A stretch of DNA of 64,000 nucleotides from Pseudomonas sp. GCEP-101 (GCF_025133575.1 NZ_CP104011.1:4844965-4908964); one strand, 5' to 3'. Positions 32,861-41,419 are shown, numbered from the stretch's first letter. The notes: generated by a model not told the origin, from the sequence alone. Numbers and translations are program-made.

Positions 32861-32888
32861 AATTTACCAAAACGCGTTGCGGTTTCAA
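32861..32888 (-). promoter_or_regulatory. Sigma70-like promoter on the minus strand
   Basis: Read on the minus strand, TTGAAA (complement of 32883-32888) and TAAATT (complement of 32861-32866) are 16 bp apart, close to the consensus. It would start a transcript just before the two hairpins. Confidence 0.5.
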
Positions 32889-32976
32889 GCCCCCGTCCCC
32901 GTGCCCAGGGCAGCCCGAAAAGCAGCCCCGGACCGCACCGGCCGCTGCCGTGCAGTGGCGCGGCTGGCAGCCGGGC

Positions 32977-34524
32977 TCAACCGCCGTGGAGCCGGTTGCG
33001 GCCCAACCGCTTGGCGGCATACAGCGCGCCGTCGGCGTGGTCGAGCAGCACTTGCCAGCCGTCCAGCTCCGCGCCCGCCGCACAGGCGATGCCAATGCTG
33101 ACGGTCACCCGCCCGAACGGGCTCGCGCGATGGTCGATGGCTTTCTCCTTCAGCCGGTCGAGCATCATCTGCGCCACGACGGCCGCCCCGGCACTGTCGG
33201 TCAGGGGTAGCACCACGGCGATTTCCTCGCCGCCGTAGCGCGCCACCAGGTCGGTCGGGCGGCGCACGCAGGCCGCCAGCAGCGCGCCGACCTCCTGCAG
33301 GCAGGCGTCGCCAGCGGGGTGGCCATAGGTGTCGTTGAACAGCTTGAAGTGGTCGATATCGATCATCAGCAGGGCCAGCGAGGTCTTTTCCCGCTGGGCC
33401 CGGCGGACTTCGACGTCCAGCGTCTCGTTGAAACAACGGCGGTTGGCGAGGCCGGTCAGCGGGTCGTTCAGCGCCAGGTGCGCGAGCTTCTGGTTGCTGT
33501 CGAGCAGCTGTTGCTGTGCGACGCGCAGCTCGCTCTCCACGGCAACGCGCCGGCGGATATCGCGAATCAGCATCCAGCCGACGAAGCCGGTGAGCATCAG
33601 CAGGCCGGACACCACCAGCAGCGACAGCAGCGCTTCGAAACGCCAGGCGGCCAGCGCCTCGTTCCTGCCCAGCGCGACCGTCGTCACCAGGGGCAGCTTG
33701 TCGCTCTTGCGGAAGGCGTAGAGACGCTCCACGCCGTCCAGGCTGGAGGTGAAGGACGCGGTGCCGACAGACCGGTCGACCAGGTACTTGGCGTAGATGG
33801 GCGACTTGGAAAAGTTGCGGCCCATGTCCTGCTCGCGGAAGGGGTAGCGCACCAGCAGCGCGCCGTCGGTGTAGGACAGGCCGATGGCGCCTTCGCGGCC
33901 AATGTCCAGCTGGCCGAACAGGCGCAGGAAGTTCTCGATGCCCAGGGTCACCGCGACGACGCCGGCGAACTCCCCGTGCGGGCCGTCGAATCGACGGCTG
34001 ACGGTGATCACCCATTCCTGCGTCGAGCGGCTGCGGATTGGCAGCCCAATGAACGGCTCGCGCGAGGGATCGTCGCGGTGGTGGATGAAGTAGGCCCGGT
34101 CGCTGCTGTTGGCGCCAGCGGGAATCGGCCGGTTCGACGACATCAGCCAGCGGCCGTCCTTGTCGTACACCGTCACGCCGCTCATCTGCGGCATCAGCGA
34201 CTGCTGGCGGCTGACCAGTTGCCGCAGCCGCTCGATCTGCGCCGGACCGCTGCCCTCGGTTTCCAGTCGTTCCACCAGGCCGAGCAGGATCATTGAGCTT
34301 TGCCGGACGATCCCTTCGGAATAGGTGGACAGTGCCTGGGTGAGGTTGAGGCTGTGGGTATTGATGTCATCGAGCATCTGCTTTCGAGAGGCCATCACCT
34401 TCCACAGCGTCAGCGATGCCAGCGACAGACCGATGATGAGGAGGAGCAGAAACACGAGGTGGATGTCACGCTTCACGGCGGTGACCGCAGGGGTCCCGCT
34501 TTTCCGTAGGGCAGGCAATCGCAA
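32977..34524 (-). CDS. Cache-sensor diguanylate cyclase
   Basis: Membrane enzyme of 515 residues that makes c-di-GMP from two GTP. Membrane segments at about 22-42 and 297-320 flank a periplasmic double-Cache sensor (DKDGRWLMSSNRPI, FIGLPIRSRSTQEWVITVSR, here shortened to RSRSTQEWVITVSR). The GGDEF domain has the active-site GGEEI at 431-435 and the inhibitory site RPTD at 422-425, correctly spaced, so product inhibition is expected. The start is a TTG (complement of 34522-34524) with AAGGA eight bases before it. Cache domains bind small metabolites; the ligand is unknown. The gene stands alone; a terminator-like hairpin follows. Confidence 0.92.
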   Translation of the reverse strand: MRLPALRKSGTPAVTAVKRDIHLVFLLLLIIGLSLASLTLWKVMASRKQMLDDINTHSLNLTQALSTYSEGIVRQSSMILLGLVERLETEGSGPAQIERLRQLVSRQQSLMPQMSGVTVYDKDGRWLMSSNRPIPAGANSSDRAYFIHHRDDPSREPFIGLPIRSRSTQEWVITVSRRFDGPHGEFAGVVAVTLGIENFLRLFGQLDIGREGAIGLSYTDGALLVRYPFREQDMGRNFSKSPIYAKYLVDRSVGTASFTSSLDGVERLYAFRKSDKLPLVTTVALGRNEALAAWRFEALLSLLVVSGLLMLTGFVGWMLIRDIRRRVAVESELRVAQQQLLDSNQKLAHLALNDPLTGLANRRCFNETLDVEVRRAQREKTSLALLMIDIDHFKLFNDTYGHPAGDACLQEVGALLAACVRRPTDLVARYGGEEIAVVLPLTDSAGAAVVAQMMLDRLKEKAIDHRASPFGRVTVSIGIACAAGAELDGWQVLLDHADGALYAAKRLGRNRLHGG

Positions 34525-34569
34525 GATATTTCCTTATCAACAGCGGTCCGGGGAGGGCTGTCCCGGGTG

Positions 34570-34589
34570 ATGCCCAGGTCGCTGGGCAT
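34570..34589. other. Perfect 8-bp hairpin upstream of the diguanylate cyclase
   Basis: ATGCCCAG (34570-34577) and CTGGGCAT (34582-34589) form a perfect stem with a GTCG loop, 46 bases before the cyclase start on the minus strand. It could be an operator or a 5'-UTR hairpin. Confidence 0.4.
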
Positions 34590-34847
34590 TAACCGGAGCG
34601 CCTTGCGCGTCATGCGATTCAACCAGCGTCGGCCTCGAGCGCCCTCCAGCGAGCCTCCGGTGAGGGGGCGAGCGGAGCGGCAATTATCTCGCAAAAGCGG
34701 CCGAAGCAGCGCACGTGGCGATGGGGTTACGTTAGCCCAGAGTGCTCACCGGTGAGCGACGAGCCATTCGGTGAAGGGGCGGGGAGGGCACGCATCCCGC
34801 GTGGCGAAGCGGGAAATTTCGGGCCGGGTTCAGCGAACTTTTCGGGT

Positions 34848-34870
34848 ATTGATAAGGGTTTTGCATCAAT
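34848..34870 (+). promoter_or_regulatory. LysR-type operator upstream of the MFS gene
   Basis: ATTGAT (34848-34853), an 11-bp spacer and ATCAAT (34865-34870) form the classic interrupted palindrome. The same sequence with the same spacing lies upstream of the lysR gene at 37976-37998, so both are probably bound by that LysR protein. Confidence 0.7.
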
Positions 34871-34969
34871 GCATGCAAACATAGCACTTATCGTTTCAAA
34901 TTGTGTCGAGCAGAATCCGGCCTTCGCAAGCGTCAACAAGCCTAAATAAGATCGCTGGAGAAATGACCT

Positions 34970-36271
34970 ATGCATGCCTCCCACACCCCGGGCTCGCCCT
35001 CCGCACGCTCAAAGGCGGGCGCCGTCTTCCGCGTGACCTCGGGTAACTTCCTCGAACAGTTCGATTTCTTCCTCTTCGGCTTCTACGCCACGCAGATAGC
35101 CGCCGTCTTCTTCCCGTCCTCCAGCGAATTCGCCTCGCTCATGATGACCTTCGCGGTGTTCGGCGCGGGCTTCCTGATGCGCCCGCTCGGCGCGGTGATC
35201 CTGGGCGCGTACATCGACGACGTGGGGCGCAAGAAAGGTCTGATCGTCACCCTGTCGATCATGGCCAGCGGCACCCTGTTGATCGTCCTGGTGCCGGGTT
35301 ACGCCAGCATCGGGCTCTGGGCGCCGTTGCTGGTGCTGGTGGGGCGGCTGCTCCAGGGGTTCTCCGCCGGTGCCGAACTGGGCGGCGTCTCGGTCTACCT
35401 GGCGGAAATGGCCACCCCGGGGCGCAAGGGCTTCTACACCAGCTGGCAATCGGCGAGCCAGCAGGCGGCGATCGTGGTGGCCGCGGGCTTGGGCTACGTG
35501 CTGAACCAGCAGCTGTCGCCGGCCATGGTGGCCGACTGGGGCTGGCGGATTCCCTTCGCGGTGGGCTGCATCATCGTGCCGTTCATCTTCGTGCTGCGCC
35601 GCAGCCTGGAGGAAACCGAGGAGTTCGCCAAACGCGCGCAACGCCCGACCATGAAGCAGGTGTTCGCCACGCTGGGGCGCAACTGGAGCGTCGTCGTGGC
35701 AGGCATGCTGATGGTGGCCATGACCACCACCGCGTTCTACCTGATCACCGTCTACGCCCCGACCTTCGGCAAGACCGTCCTCAACCTGAGCACCACCGAC
35801 GCCTTGCTCGTCACGCTGCTGGTGGGCGTATCGAACTTCATCTGGCTGCCCATCGGCGGGCACCTGAGCGACCGCTTCGGGCGCAAGCCGATGCTCATCG
35901 CCATGACCCTGCTGGCGGTGTTCACGGCGTATCCGGCGCTGTCCTTCCTGGCCGCTTCGCCCAGTTTCGCGCACATGCTCGAAGTGCTGCTCTGGCTGTC
36001 CTTCCTCTATGGCCTCTATAACGGCGCCATGATCCCCGCCCTGACCGAAATCATGCCGGTCGAGGTGCGCGTCGCGGGCTTCTCGCTGGCCTACAGCCTG
36101 GCCACGGCGGTGTTCGGCGGATTCACGCCGGCCATCTGCACCTGGCTCATCCACCTGAGTGGCGACAAGGGCGCGCCGGGCTACTGGATGACGTTCGCCG
36201 CGCTGTGCGCGCTCTGCTCGACCCTGCTGCTCTACCGCGACAGTTCCTCCCGCGCCGCCGTGCCGGCCTGA
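34970..36271 (+). CDS. MFS transporter, citrate/tricarballylate-type (MHS family)
   Basis: Twelve-helix inner-membrane proton symporter of 433 residues. Family marks are SGNFLEQFDFFLFGFYATQI, the loop DDVGRKKGLI between helices 2 and 3, and the second-half equivalent SDRFGRKPML. Relatives carry citrate, tricarballylate or other carboxylates, so a tricarboxylate is the likely cargo. The start ATG 34970 has GGAG ten bases upstream. A periplasmic binding protein gene follows after 19 bases, an unusual partner for an MFS carrier, and a LysR gene converges from the right. Confidence 0.88.
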   Translation: MHASHTPGSPSARSKAGAVFRVTSGNFLEQFDFFLFGFYATQIAAVFFPSSSEFASLMMTFAVFGAGFLMRPLGAVILGAYIDDVGRKKGLIVTLSIMASGTLLIVLVPGYASIGLWAPLLVLVGRLLQGFSAGAELGGVSVYLAEMATPGRKGFYTSWQSASQQAAIVVAAGLGYVLNQQLSPAMVADWGWRIPFAVGCIIVPFIFVLRRSLEETEEFAKRAQRPTMKQVFATLGRNWSVVVAGMLMVAMTTTAFYLITVYAPTFGKTVLNLSTTDALLVTLLVGVSNFIWLPIGGHLSDRFGRKPMLIAMTLLAVFTAYPALSFLAASPSFAHMLEVLLWLSFLYGLYNGAMIPALTEIMPVEVRVAGFSLAYSLATAVFGGFTPAICTWLIHLSGDKGAPGYWMTFAALCALCSTLLLYRDSSSRAAVPA

Positions 36272-36290
36272 CTGACTGAGAGACTCCCCG

Positions 36291-37067
36291 ATGAAAACAC
36301 TGGCGAAACACCTTGCCGCACTCTCCATCGGCCTCTGCGCGCTGAGCGCCGGGGCCTCTGCCGAAGAGCTGGACGTCATGACCTCCGGCGGCTTCACCGC
36401 GGCGTTCAAGCAGTTGAACCCGGCGTTCGCCCAGCGTAGCGGCGACACCATCCACACCGTGCTCGGCCCGTCCATGGGGCAGGCCCGCGAAGCGATTCCC
36501 CAGCGGCTGGAGCGAGGCGAGAACGCCGATCTGGTGATCATGGTCGGCTACGCGCTGGACGAGCTGATCCGCCAGGGTAAGGTCGACCCGGCGTCCAAGG
36601 TGGAACTGGCGGACTCGCGCATCGGCATGGTGGTGAAGCAGGGCGCCGCCAAGCCGGACATCGCGACCGCAGAGGCGTTCCGCAAGACCCTGCTCGACGC
36701 CACGTCGCTGGCCTACTCCGACAGCGCCAGCGGGGTGTACATCCAGAACCAGCTGTTCCGCAAACTGGGCGTGGAGCAAGCGGTGGCCCCGAAGGCGAAG
36801 ATGATCGAGCGCATCCCGGTGGCGTCGGTCGTGGCGTCCGGGCAATACCAGATCGGCTTCCAGCAGGTCGCCGAATTGCTGCCCGTGCCCGGCGTGACCT
36901 TCGTCGGCAAGATCCCGGAAAGCCTGCAGTCCGTCACCCGCTATTCCGCCGGCATCCCGCGCAACGCCAAGCACCCGGCGCAGGCCAAGGCGCTGCTGGC
37001 GTACCTGTCGTCGCCGGCGGCGCAGCCGGTCATCCAGGCGACCGGGCTGGACTCAATCCCCCGCTGA
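36291..37067 (+). CDS. ModA-like periplasmic substrate-binding protein
   Basis: Exported protein of 258 residues with a signal peptide (ALSAGASA, cleavage near 24) and the fold of molybdate-type binding proteins (LDVMTSGGFTAAFKQLNPAF, VIMVGYALDELIRQGKV). Close relatives without ABC genes often stand beside carboxylate transporters or catabolic genes, so the ligand is more likely an organic acid than molybdate. No permease or ATPase is nearby. It is co-directional with the MFS gene and overlaps the end of the convergent lysR by 15 bases. Confidence 0.82.
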   Translation: MKTLAKHLAALSIGLCALSAGASAEELDVMTSGGFTAAFKQLNPAFAQRSGDTIHTVLGPSMGQAREAIPQRLERGENADLVIMVGYALDELIRQGKVDPASKVELADSRIGMVVKQGAAKPDIATAEAFRKTLLDATSLAYSDSASGVYIQNQLFRKLGVEQAVAPKAKMIERIPVASVVASGQYQIGFQQVAELLPVPGVTFVGKIPESLQSVTRYSAGIPRNAKHPAQAKALLAYLSSPAAQPVIQATGLDSIPR

Positions 37068-37961
37068 CCGTACCGGCATGTCCCTGACAAGCCGCTCCAG
37101 TTCGAGTGCCGCCGGCGTCAACGCGCGTCCGCGGCACTTGATCAACCCCACATGCCGCATCACCTGCGGCTCCTCCAGCGGTACCGCGGTCAGGATCGGA
37201 TGACTCGTGCGCGGCATCGCGATCGAAGGCACCGCCGCCACGCCCACCCCGGCTTCCACCAGGCCGATCGCCGTCGTCACGTGCCGCGTCTCGCAGATGC
37301 TCTGGCGCGGCGGGTGCAGGCGCTTCAGGGCCTGGCTGAGGATCAGGCGATTGCCCGAGGACTTGTCCAGCGAGATGTAGTCGTACTCGTACATCTGGCT
37401 CCAGGTCACCGACGGCAGGTCCGCCAGCGGATGGTCGCGGCGGCAGGCCATCACATAGCGCTCCTCCAGCAACCGCTCGAAGATCAGCTCGGGCCCCAGG
37501 TGCCCGGTGAAACTGACGCCGAAGTCCGCTTCGCCGCTGGCCACCGCCGCGTTGACGTCATTGGCGCTGGAGTCCAGCACCATGATCTTGATGCGCGGAT
37601 AGAGCCGATGGAATTCGCTCACCACCTGCGGCATGAAGTAATAGGCCGCCGAGGGCACGCAGGCGATGGTGACGCGCTCGGTCCGGCTGGAGGCGACCTC
37701 GGCGATGTTCATCAGCGCGCTGTCCAGGTGATCGAGCACCCGCTCGACTTCCGGCAGGAAGGCGCGGCCGACCGGGGTGAGGCTCACCTTTCGCGTGGTG
37801 CGCTCGAACAGCCTGACGTTCAAGGCCGATTCGAGCTTCTCGATGCGCCGGCTCAGCGCCGGCTGGGTGATCTTCACGGCCTCGGCGGCCTTGCGGAAAC
37901 TGCCTTTCTCGACAACGGCGCGGAAGGCTTGCAGGTCGTCGAGGTCGAAGTTGATGCTCAT
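37053..37961 (-). CDS. LysR-family regulator of the carboxylate transporter locus
   Basis: LysR regulator of 302 residues. Winged helix at 5-64 (DLDDLQAFRAVVEKGSFRKA) and a ligand-binding domain from about 90 (ERVTIACVPSAAYYFMPQVV). Two copies of the same interrupted palindrome, one just upstream of its own start and one before the MFS gene, point to control of that gene and of itself. The inducer is probably the carboxylate carried by the MFS protein. Confidence 0.92.
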   Translation of the reverse strand: MSINFDLDDLQAFRAVVEKGSFRKAAEAVKITQPALSRRIEKLESALNVRLFERTTRKVSLTPVGRAFLPEVERVLDHLDSALMNIAEVASSRTERVTIACVPSAAYYFMPQVVSEFHRLYPRIKIMVLDSSANDVNAAVASGEADFGVSFTGHLGPELIFERLLEERYVMACRRDHPLADLPSVTWSQMYEYDYISLDKSSGNRLILSQALKRLHPPRQSICETRHVTTAIGLVEAGVGVAAVPSIAMPRTSHPILTAVPLEEPQVMRHVGLIKCRGRALTPAALELERLVRDMPVRSAGD

Positions 37962-37973
37962 GGCGGGGCTGCG

Positions 37974-38000
37974 CTATTGATAGAAGAGCTGCATCAATAG
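37974..38000 (-). promoter_or_regulatory. LysR autoregulatory operator
   Basis: CTATTGAT (37974-37981) and ATCAATAG (37993-38000) form a perfect 8-bp palindrome with an 11-bp spacer, starting 13 bases upstream of the lysR start codon. The core ATTGAT-N11-ATCAAT is identical to the site before the MFS gene. Confidence 0.72.
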
Positions 38001-38076
38001 CATGCCCGGCCGAGATCGGAAACGCCTGCGACCGCGCTTGCCCGATACGAAGCGCCACAGCGCAGGCATTCGCCGT

Positions 38077-38427
38077 TCAGGCACCGCCACGGAAGCAGGA
38101 CACGCCCCAGGCGGTGAGCTTGAACGGCAGGTGATAATGCTGGCGCGCATCGCCGATGCCGAAGCGGTAGATCAGCTCATCGAGGAACGGCGTGGCGGGC
38201 AGGGCGGCCCCAGCCGCGCGGTAGAAGGCGGCGACCTGCAGGCGCACGTCGTAGACGCCGCTGCCGAACTGCTCGCCCAGGGTTTCCAGCCCCGGCAGCA
38301 GCCCGCGCTCATCGATGCGCCCGTGCAGGACGGGCGCGCCGTCCGGACGCCCGATGCTCACTTCCAGGCCCTGCGCCACGCGCCCCGTGGCGATGTCGAC
38401 GACGTGGATGGACACGCCGCCGTTCAT
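38077..38427 (-). CDS. Hydroxyisourate hydrolase-like (transthyretin-like) protein
   Basis: Protein of 116 residues of the transthyretin-like hydroxyisourate hydrolase family, which opens 5-hydroxyisourate in urate breakdown. His8 (SIHVVD), the Arg region GRIDERG and the HYHLP block are present. The C-terminal signature, normally Tyr-Arg-Gly-Ser, reads CFRGGA (111-116), so the terminal Ser and Tyr are changed. It may therefore be an active variant, a related hydrolase, or altered. Start MNGGVSIHV (ATG ending 38427) overlaps the deaminase stop by four bases. No urate oxidase or OHCU decarboxylase is in the window. Confidence 0.83.
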   Translation of the reverse strand: MNGGVSIHVVDIATGRVAQGLEVSIGRPDGAPVLHGRIDERGLLPGLETLGEQFGSGVYDVRLQVAAFYRAAGAALPATPFLDELIYRFGIGDARQHYHLPFKLTAWGVSCFRGGA

Positions 38428-38933
38428 TCCCAGAACCCCGCGTGGGCGGTCGCGGCTTCGTCCTCCAGCAGGGGGCCGTGGACCACGACCGCGCGCTGGC
38501 CACGGGCGAACACGTCGCGGCAGGGCAGGGAGAAGGTGGGGTTCTCCGGGTGCGCGCCGGTCAGGCCGAGCAACGCGTGCTCGGACAGCGCATAGACCAC
38601 CCGGCCGATGCCCGTCCAGTAGATCGCCCCGGCGCACATGCAGCACGGCTCCGCGCTGGTATACAGCGTGCAGTTCGCCAGCTCCTTCGGGCTCAGCAGG
38701 CGCGCGGCCTGGGCGGCTGCCACGAGTTCCGCGTGCTGGGTCGGGTCGCCTTCGGGCGGCATGGAATTGTTGCCGGCGCGGGCGACCACGCGGCCCTCGG
38801 CATCGGCGACGAGAGCGGCGAAAGGATGGCGCCCGCGCTCGCGGGACTCTTCGGAGAGGCGGATCGACTGGCGCAGCAGGTCCAGGTCGAGTTCGGACAG
38901 GCCGGCCGGCGTAAGGTTGCTGAAGTGGCTCAT
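38424..38933 (-). CDS. Nucleoside/nucleobase deaminase (guanine deaminase-like)
   Basis: Zinc deaminase of 169 residues of the CMP/dCMP-deaminase fold. The zinc site is HAE (67-69) and PCCMC (96-100), with Glu69 as the proton shuttle. The RGRHPFAALVAD segment is typical of guanine or nucleoside deaminases. It is encoded between a xanthine/uracil permease and the hydroxyisourate-hydrolase-like gene, so it probably turns an imported purine base into xanthine or a similar product. The ATG ending at 38933 (MSHFSNLTP) is chosen. Confidence 0.85.
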   Translation of the reverse strand: MSHFSNLTPAGLSELDLDLLRQSIRLSEESRERGRHPFAALVADAEGRVVARAGNNSMPPEGDPTQHAELVAAAQAARLLSPKELANCTLYTSAEPCCMCAGAIYWTGIGRVVYALSEHALLGLTGAHPENPTFSLPCRDVFARGQRAVVVHGPLLEDEAATAHAGFWE

Positions 38934-38983
38934 GGAGATTCCTTGGGCAGTGAAAGGGCGCGCGCCGGAGCGCGCGCGATGGG

Positions 38984-40324
38984 TCACTGGGTGGTGCCGG
39001 CCTGGCTGGCCGGTTCGGTGGTGGCGCGCTGCTCGCCATTGAGCAGCAGGTTGAGCAGGATCGCGGTGATAGCGCCGAGGAAGATGCCGCTTTCCAGCAC
39101 CAGTCTGAGCGGGCCGCTGGCGTGTTCGAAGAGGGCGGGGAAGGACATCGGCAGCACGCCGATGCTGATCGAGACGGCGACGACGATGCCGTTGCGGGTC
39201 CCCTCGAAGCGCACGCGGGAGAGCTCCTGGATGCCGGCGACCGTGGTCATGCCGAACATCACGATGGCGCAGCCGCCCAGCACGGGCGTGGGCACCGCCG
39301 CGATCAGCGCGCCAAGCTTGGGGAACAGCCCCATCAGCACCATGATGGCGCCGGCCGCGGCGACCACGAAGCGGCTCTTCACGTTGGAGAGGGCGATCAG
39401 CCCGGTGTTCTGGGTGAAGGCGTTATAGGGGAAGCTGTTGCAGAAGCCGCCCAGCAGCGTCGACAGGCCGTCGGCGCGGAAGGCGTCGCTCAGGGTACGC
39501 TGGCTGGTCGGCTTGCCCACCAGCTTGCCGATGGCCAGGCAGTTGCCGGTGGTTTCCGCCATGATCACTAGCATCGCCAGCACCATGATCAGGATCGGTG
39601 TCACGGAGAACTGCGGTACGCCGAAGGCCATCGGCGGGCTCAGCTCGAACCACGCCGCTGCGCCGACCTGGCCGAAGTGGGTCATGCCGAAGGCCGCCGC
39701 CACCAGGCTGCCGGCGATCAGCCCGAGCAGCACGCTGAGGTTGCCGATGAAGCCGGAGAACCGCGCGTAGATCACCAGCGTGATGGCCACGGTCGCAAGG
39801 CCCAGCAGCAGGTTGGCCGGCTTGCCGAAGTCTTCCGCGCCGGGGTTGCCGCCGCCCAGCCAGATGGCGGCGGCGGGCATCAGGGAAATGCCGATGATGG
39901 TGATCAGGCTGCCGATCACCACCGGCGGGAAGAACCGCAGCAGGCGACTGAACAACGGCGCCAGGGCGATGGTGATGGCGCCGGCGGCGATCACCGCGCC
40001 GAACACTTCCTGCAGGCCGAACTGCTTGCCGATCATGATCATCGGTGCCAGGGCGATGAAGGAGCAGCCCTGGATCAGCGGCAGGCGTGCGCCGAAGCGC
40101 CAGAAGCCGAGGGTCTGGATCAGCGTGGCGATCCCGGAGGTGAGCAGGTTGGCGTTGATCAGCGTGACGACCTGCGCCTGGGTCAAGCCCAGGGCGCTGC
40201 CCAGGATGAGCGGGACGGCAACGGCGCCGGCGTACATCACCAGGACGTGCTGCAGACCGAAGGTGAAGAGCTGCCGCAGGGGCAACAACAACTCGTCCAC
40301 CGGGTGAACGTGGGTGTGGCTCAT
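38984..40324 (-). CDS. Xanthine/uracil permease (NCS2 family)
   Basis: Inner-membrane nucleobase symporter of 446 residues with about 14 hydrophobic segments. Family marks are the start LFTFGLQHVLVMYAGAVAVP, the QTLGFWRFGARLPLIQGCSF block (here cut to LPLIQGCSF) and the NCS2 signature region ETTGNCLAIGKL with Glu in VIMAETTGN. Substrates of this branch are xanthine, urate or uracil; with a deaminase and a hydroxyisourate-hydrolase-like gene downstream, a purine is most likely. It is the first gene of the operon and divergent from a LysR gene. Confidence 0.92.
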   Translation of the reverse strand: MSHTHVHPVDELLLPLRQLFTFGLQHVLVMYAGAVAVPLILGSALGLTQAQVVTLINANLLTSGIATLIQTLGFWRFGARLPLIQGCSFIALAPMIMIGKQFGLQEVFGAVIAAGAITIALAPLFSRLLRFFPPVVIGSLITIIGISLMPAAAIWLGGGNPGAEDFGKPANLLLGLATVAITLVIYARFSGFIGNLSVLLGLIAGSLVAAAFGMTHFGQVGAAAWFELSPPMAFGVPQFSVTPILIMVLAMLVIMAETTGNCLAIGKLVGKPTSQRTLSDAFRADGLSTLLGGFCNSFPYNAFTQNTGLIALSNVKSRFVVAAAGAIMVLMGLFPKLGALIAAVPTPVLGGCAIVMFGMTTVAGIQELSRVRFEGTRNGIVVAVSISIGVLPMSFPALFEHASGPLRLVLESGIFLGAITAILLNLLLNGEQRATTEPASQAGTTQ

Positions 40325-40462
40325 GTCATGTATCTCCTGAAGGTGCGGCTCTTGTTGTTATTACGGGCGCCCGGAGTGACACGCAGCACAGTGGTCGAGG
40401 GCAGCTGCTGCCGATGTCGAGGGGGATGATCCTGCGCTACAAGCGATGGAACAAATGAATAA

Positions 40463-40481
40463 CCATCGTTAGTATCGATGG
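40463..40481 (+). promoter_or_regulatory. Inverted repeat at the purine LysR promoter
   Basis: CCATCG (40463-40468) and CGATGG (40476-40481) are a perfect inverted pair with a 7-bp spacer between the divergent permease and lysR genes. It covers an ATG at 40478 and so supports the later start at 40505. Confidence 0.45.
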
Positions 40482-40504
40482 ATCATCACGCCGGAGCCGA
40501 ACCG

Positions 40505-41419
40505 ATGCGCTTTTCCCTGGAGCAGTTGCAGGTCTTCGTCGCAGCGGTCAACGCCGGTTCGTTTTCCGCCGCCGCGCGCCGCCTGGGGAAGACCCAGTCG
40601 ACCATCAGCGCCGCCATCGGCAACCTGGAGACCGACCTGGGCGTCGAGCTGTTCGATCGCTCCAGCCGCATCCCCTCGCTGACGCCCGCCGGGCACAAGC
40701 TGCTGTTGCAGGCCGAAGCGGTGCTGGAGCGCTGCTACGCGCTGGAAGGCAGCGCCGACAGCCTGGCGGACCAGGTTGAGCCCTCGTTGACGCTCGCCAT
40801 CGAGGTGCCCTATGCCTCGCTGATCCCGGTGCTGAGTGAGTTCGACGCGGCCTTTCCCTTCGTCGACCTGCTGATCCGCCACCCGCTCAATGGCGACGTC
40901 AGCGAGTTGGTGCTCAAGGGCGAGGCGGATCTCGGCGTGGCGTTCTCGCAGCCGCACTACCCGCAGGCGCTGGCCTTCCAGCAGCTGGGCAAACTGATCA
41001 TGGCCCACGTCTGCCACGCCACCTTTCCCCTGGCCCGGCGCGCTCAGGTCGGCTTCGCCGATCTGCACGCCTACCGCCGCCTGGCCTACGTGGCCCATGC
41101 GCAGAAATTGCCCAGCAGCGAATACCTGCGCGCCGCCCAGGTGTGGCGGGCGGAAAGCTACCTGGCGCTGGTGGAGATGGTCCGCGCGGGCCTCGGCTGG
41201 GCGACCCTGCCGCGGCAACTGATCCAGCGTGAACTCGCCGCGGGCGAACTGGTGGAGTTGCAACTGGAGGCCTACCCCCACACGGACTGGCTGGTGGGCG
41301 TCGATCTGCTCTGGCAACGCCAGCGCCGGCCGGGCAAGGCGGAGCGCTGGCTGCGCGAATGCCTGCAGCGGGCGAAGGTCTACGAACTCGACCGCCAAGG
41401 TGTGCAGACGACGCGGTAG
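40505..41419 (+). CDS. LysR-family regulator of the purine module
   Basis: LysR regulator of 304 residues; winged helix MRFSLEQLQVFVAAVNAGSF (1-20) and on to about 60, then the ligand-binding domain. The ATG at 40505 fits the family N-terminus, and CCGGAG stands about ten bases before it; an ATG at 40478 is the alternative. Divergent position suggests it controls the permease-deaminase-hydrolase operon, with a purine or its breakdown product as inducer. That link is inference. Confidence 0.9.
   Translation: MRFSLEQLQVFVAAVNAGSFSAAARRLGKTQSTISAAIGNLETDLGVELFDRSSRIPSLTPAGHKLLLQAEAVLERCYALEGSADSLADQVEPSLTLAIEVPYASLIPVLSEFDAAFPFVDLLIRHPLNGDVSELVLKGEADLGVAFSQPHYPQALAFQQLGKLIMAHVCHATFPLARRAQVGFADLHAYRRLAYVAHAQKLPSSEYLRAAQVWRAESYLALVEMVRAGLGWATLPRQLIQRELAAGELVELQLEAYPHTDWLVGVDLLWQRQRRPGKAERWLRECLQRAKVYELDRQGVQTTR

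Larger units (their letters stand above)
34525..34969. other. Divergent control region between cyclase and MFS genes
   Basis: This 445-base stretch has no supported gene. It holds a hairpin near the cyclase start (34570-34589) and a LysR-type operator (34848-34870) before the MFS gene. The MFS ribosome site is GGAG at 34957. Confidence 0.6.

Noticed and set aside
34727..34984. 85-codon minus-strand frame upstream of the MFS gene
   Set aside because: It covers the LysR-type operator and the MFS ribosome site and has no family; the region is better explained as regulatory DNA.
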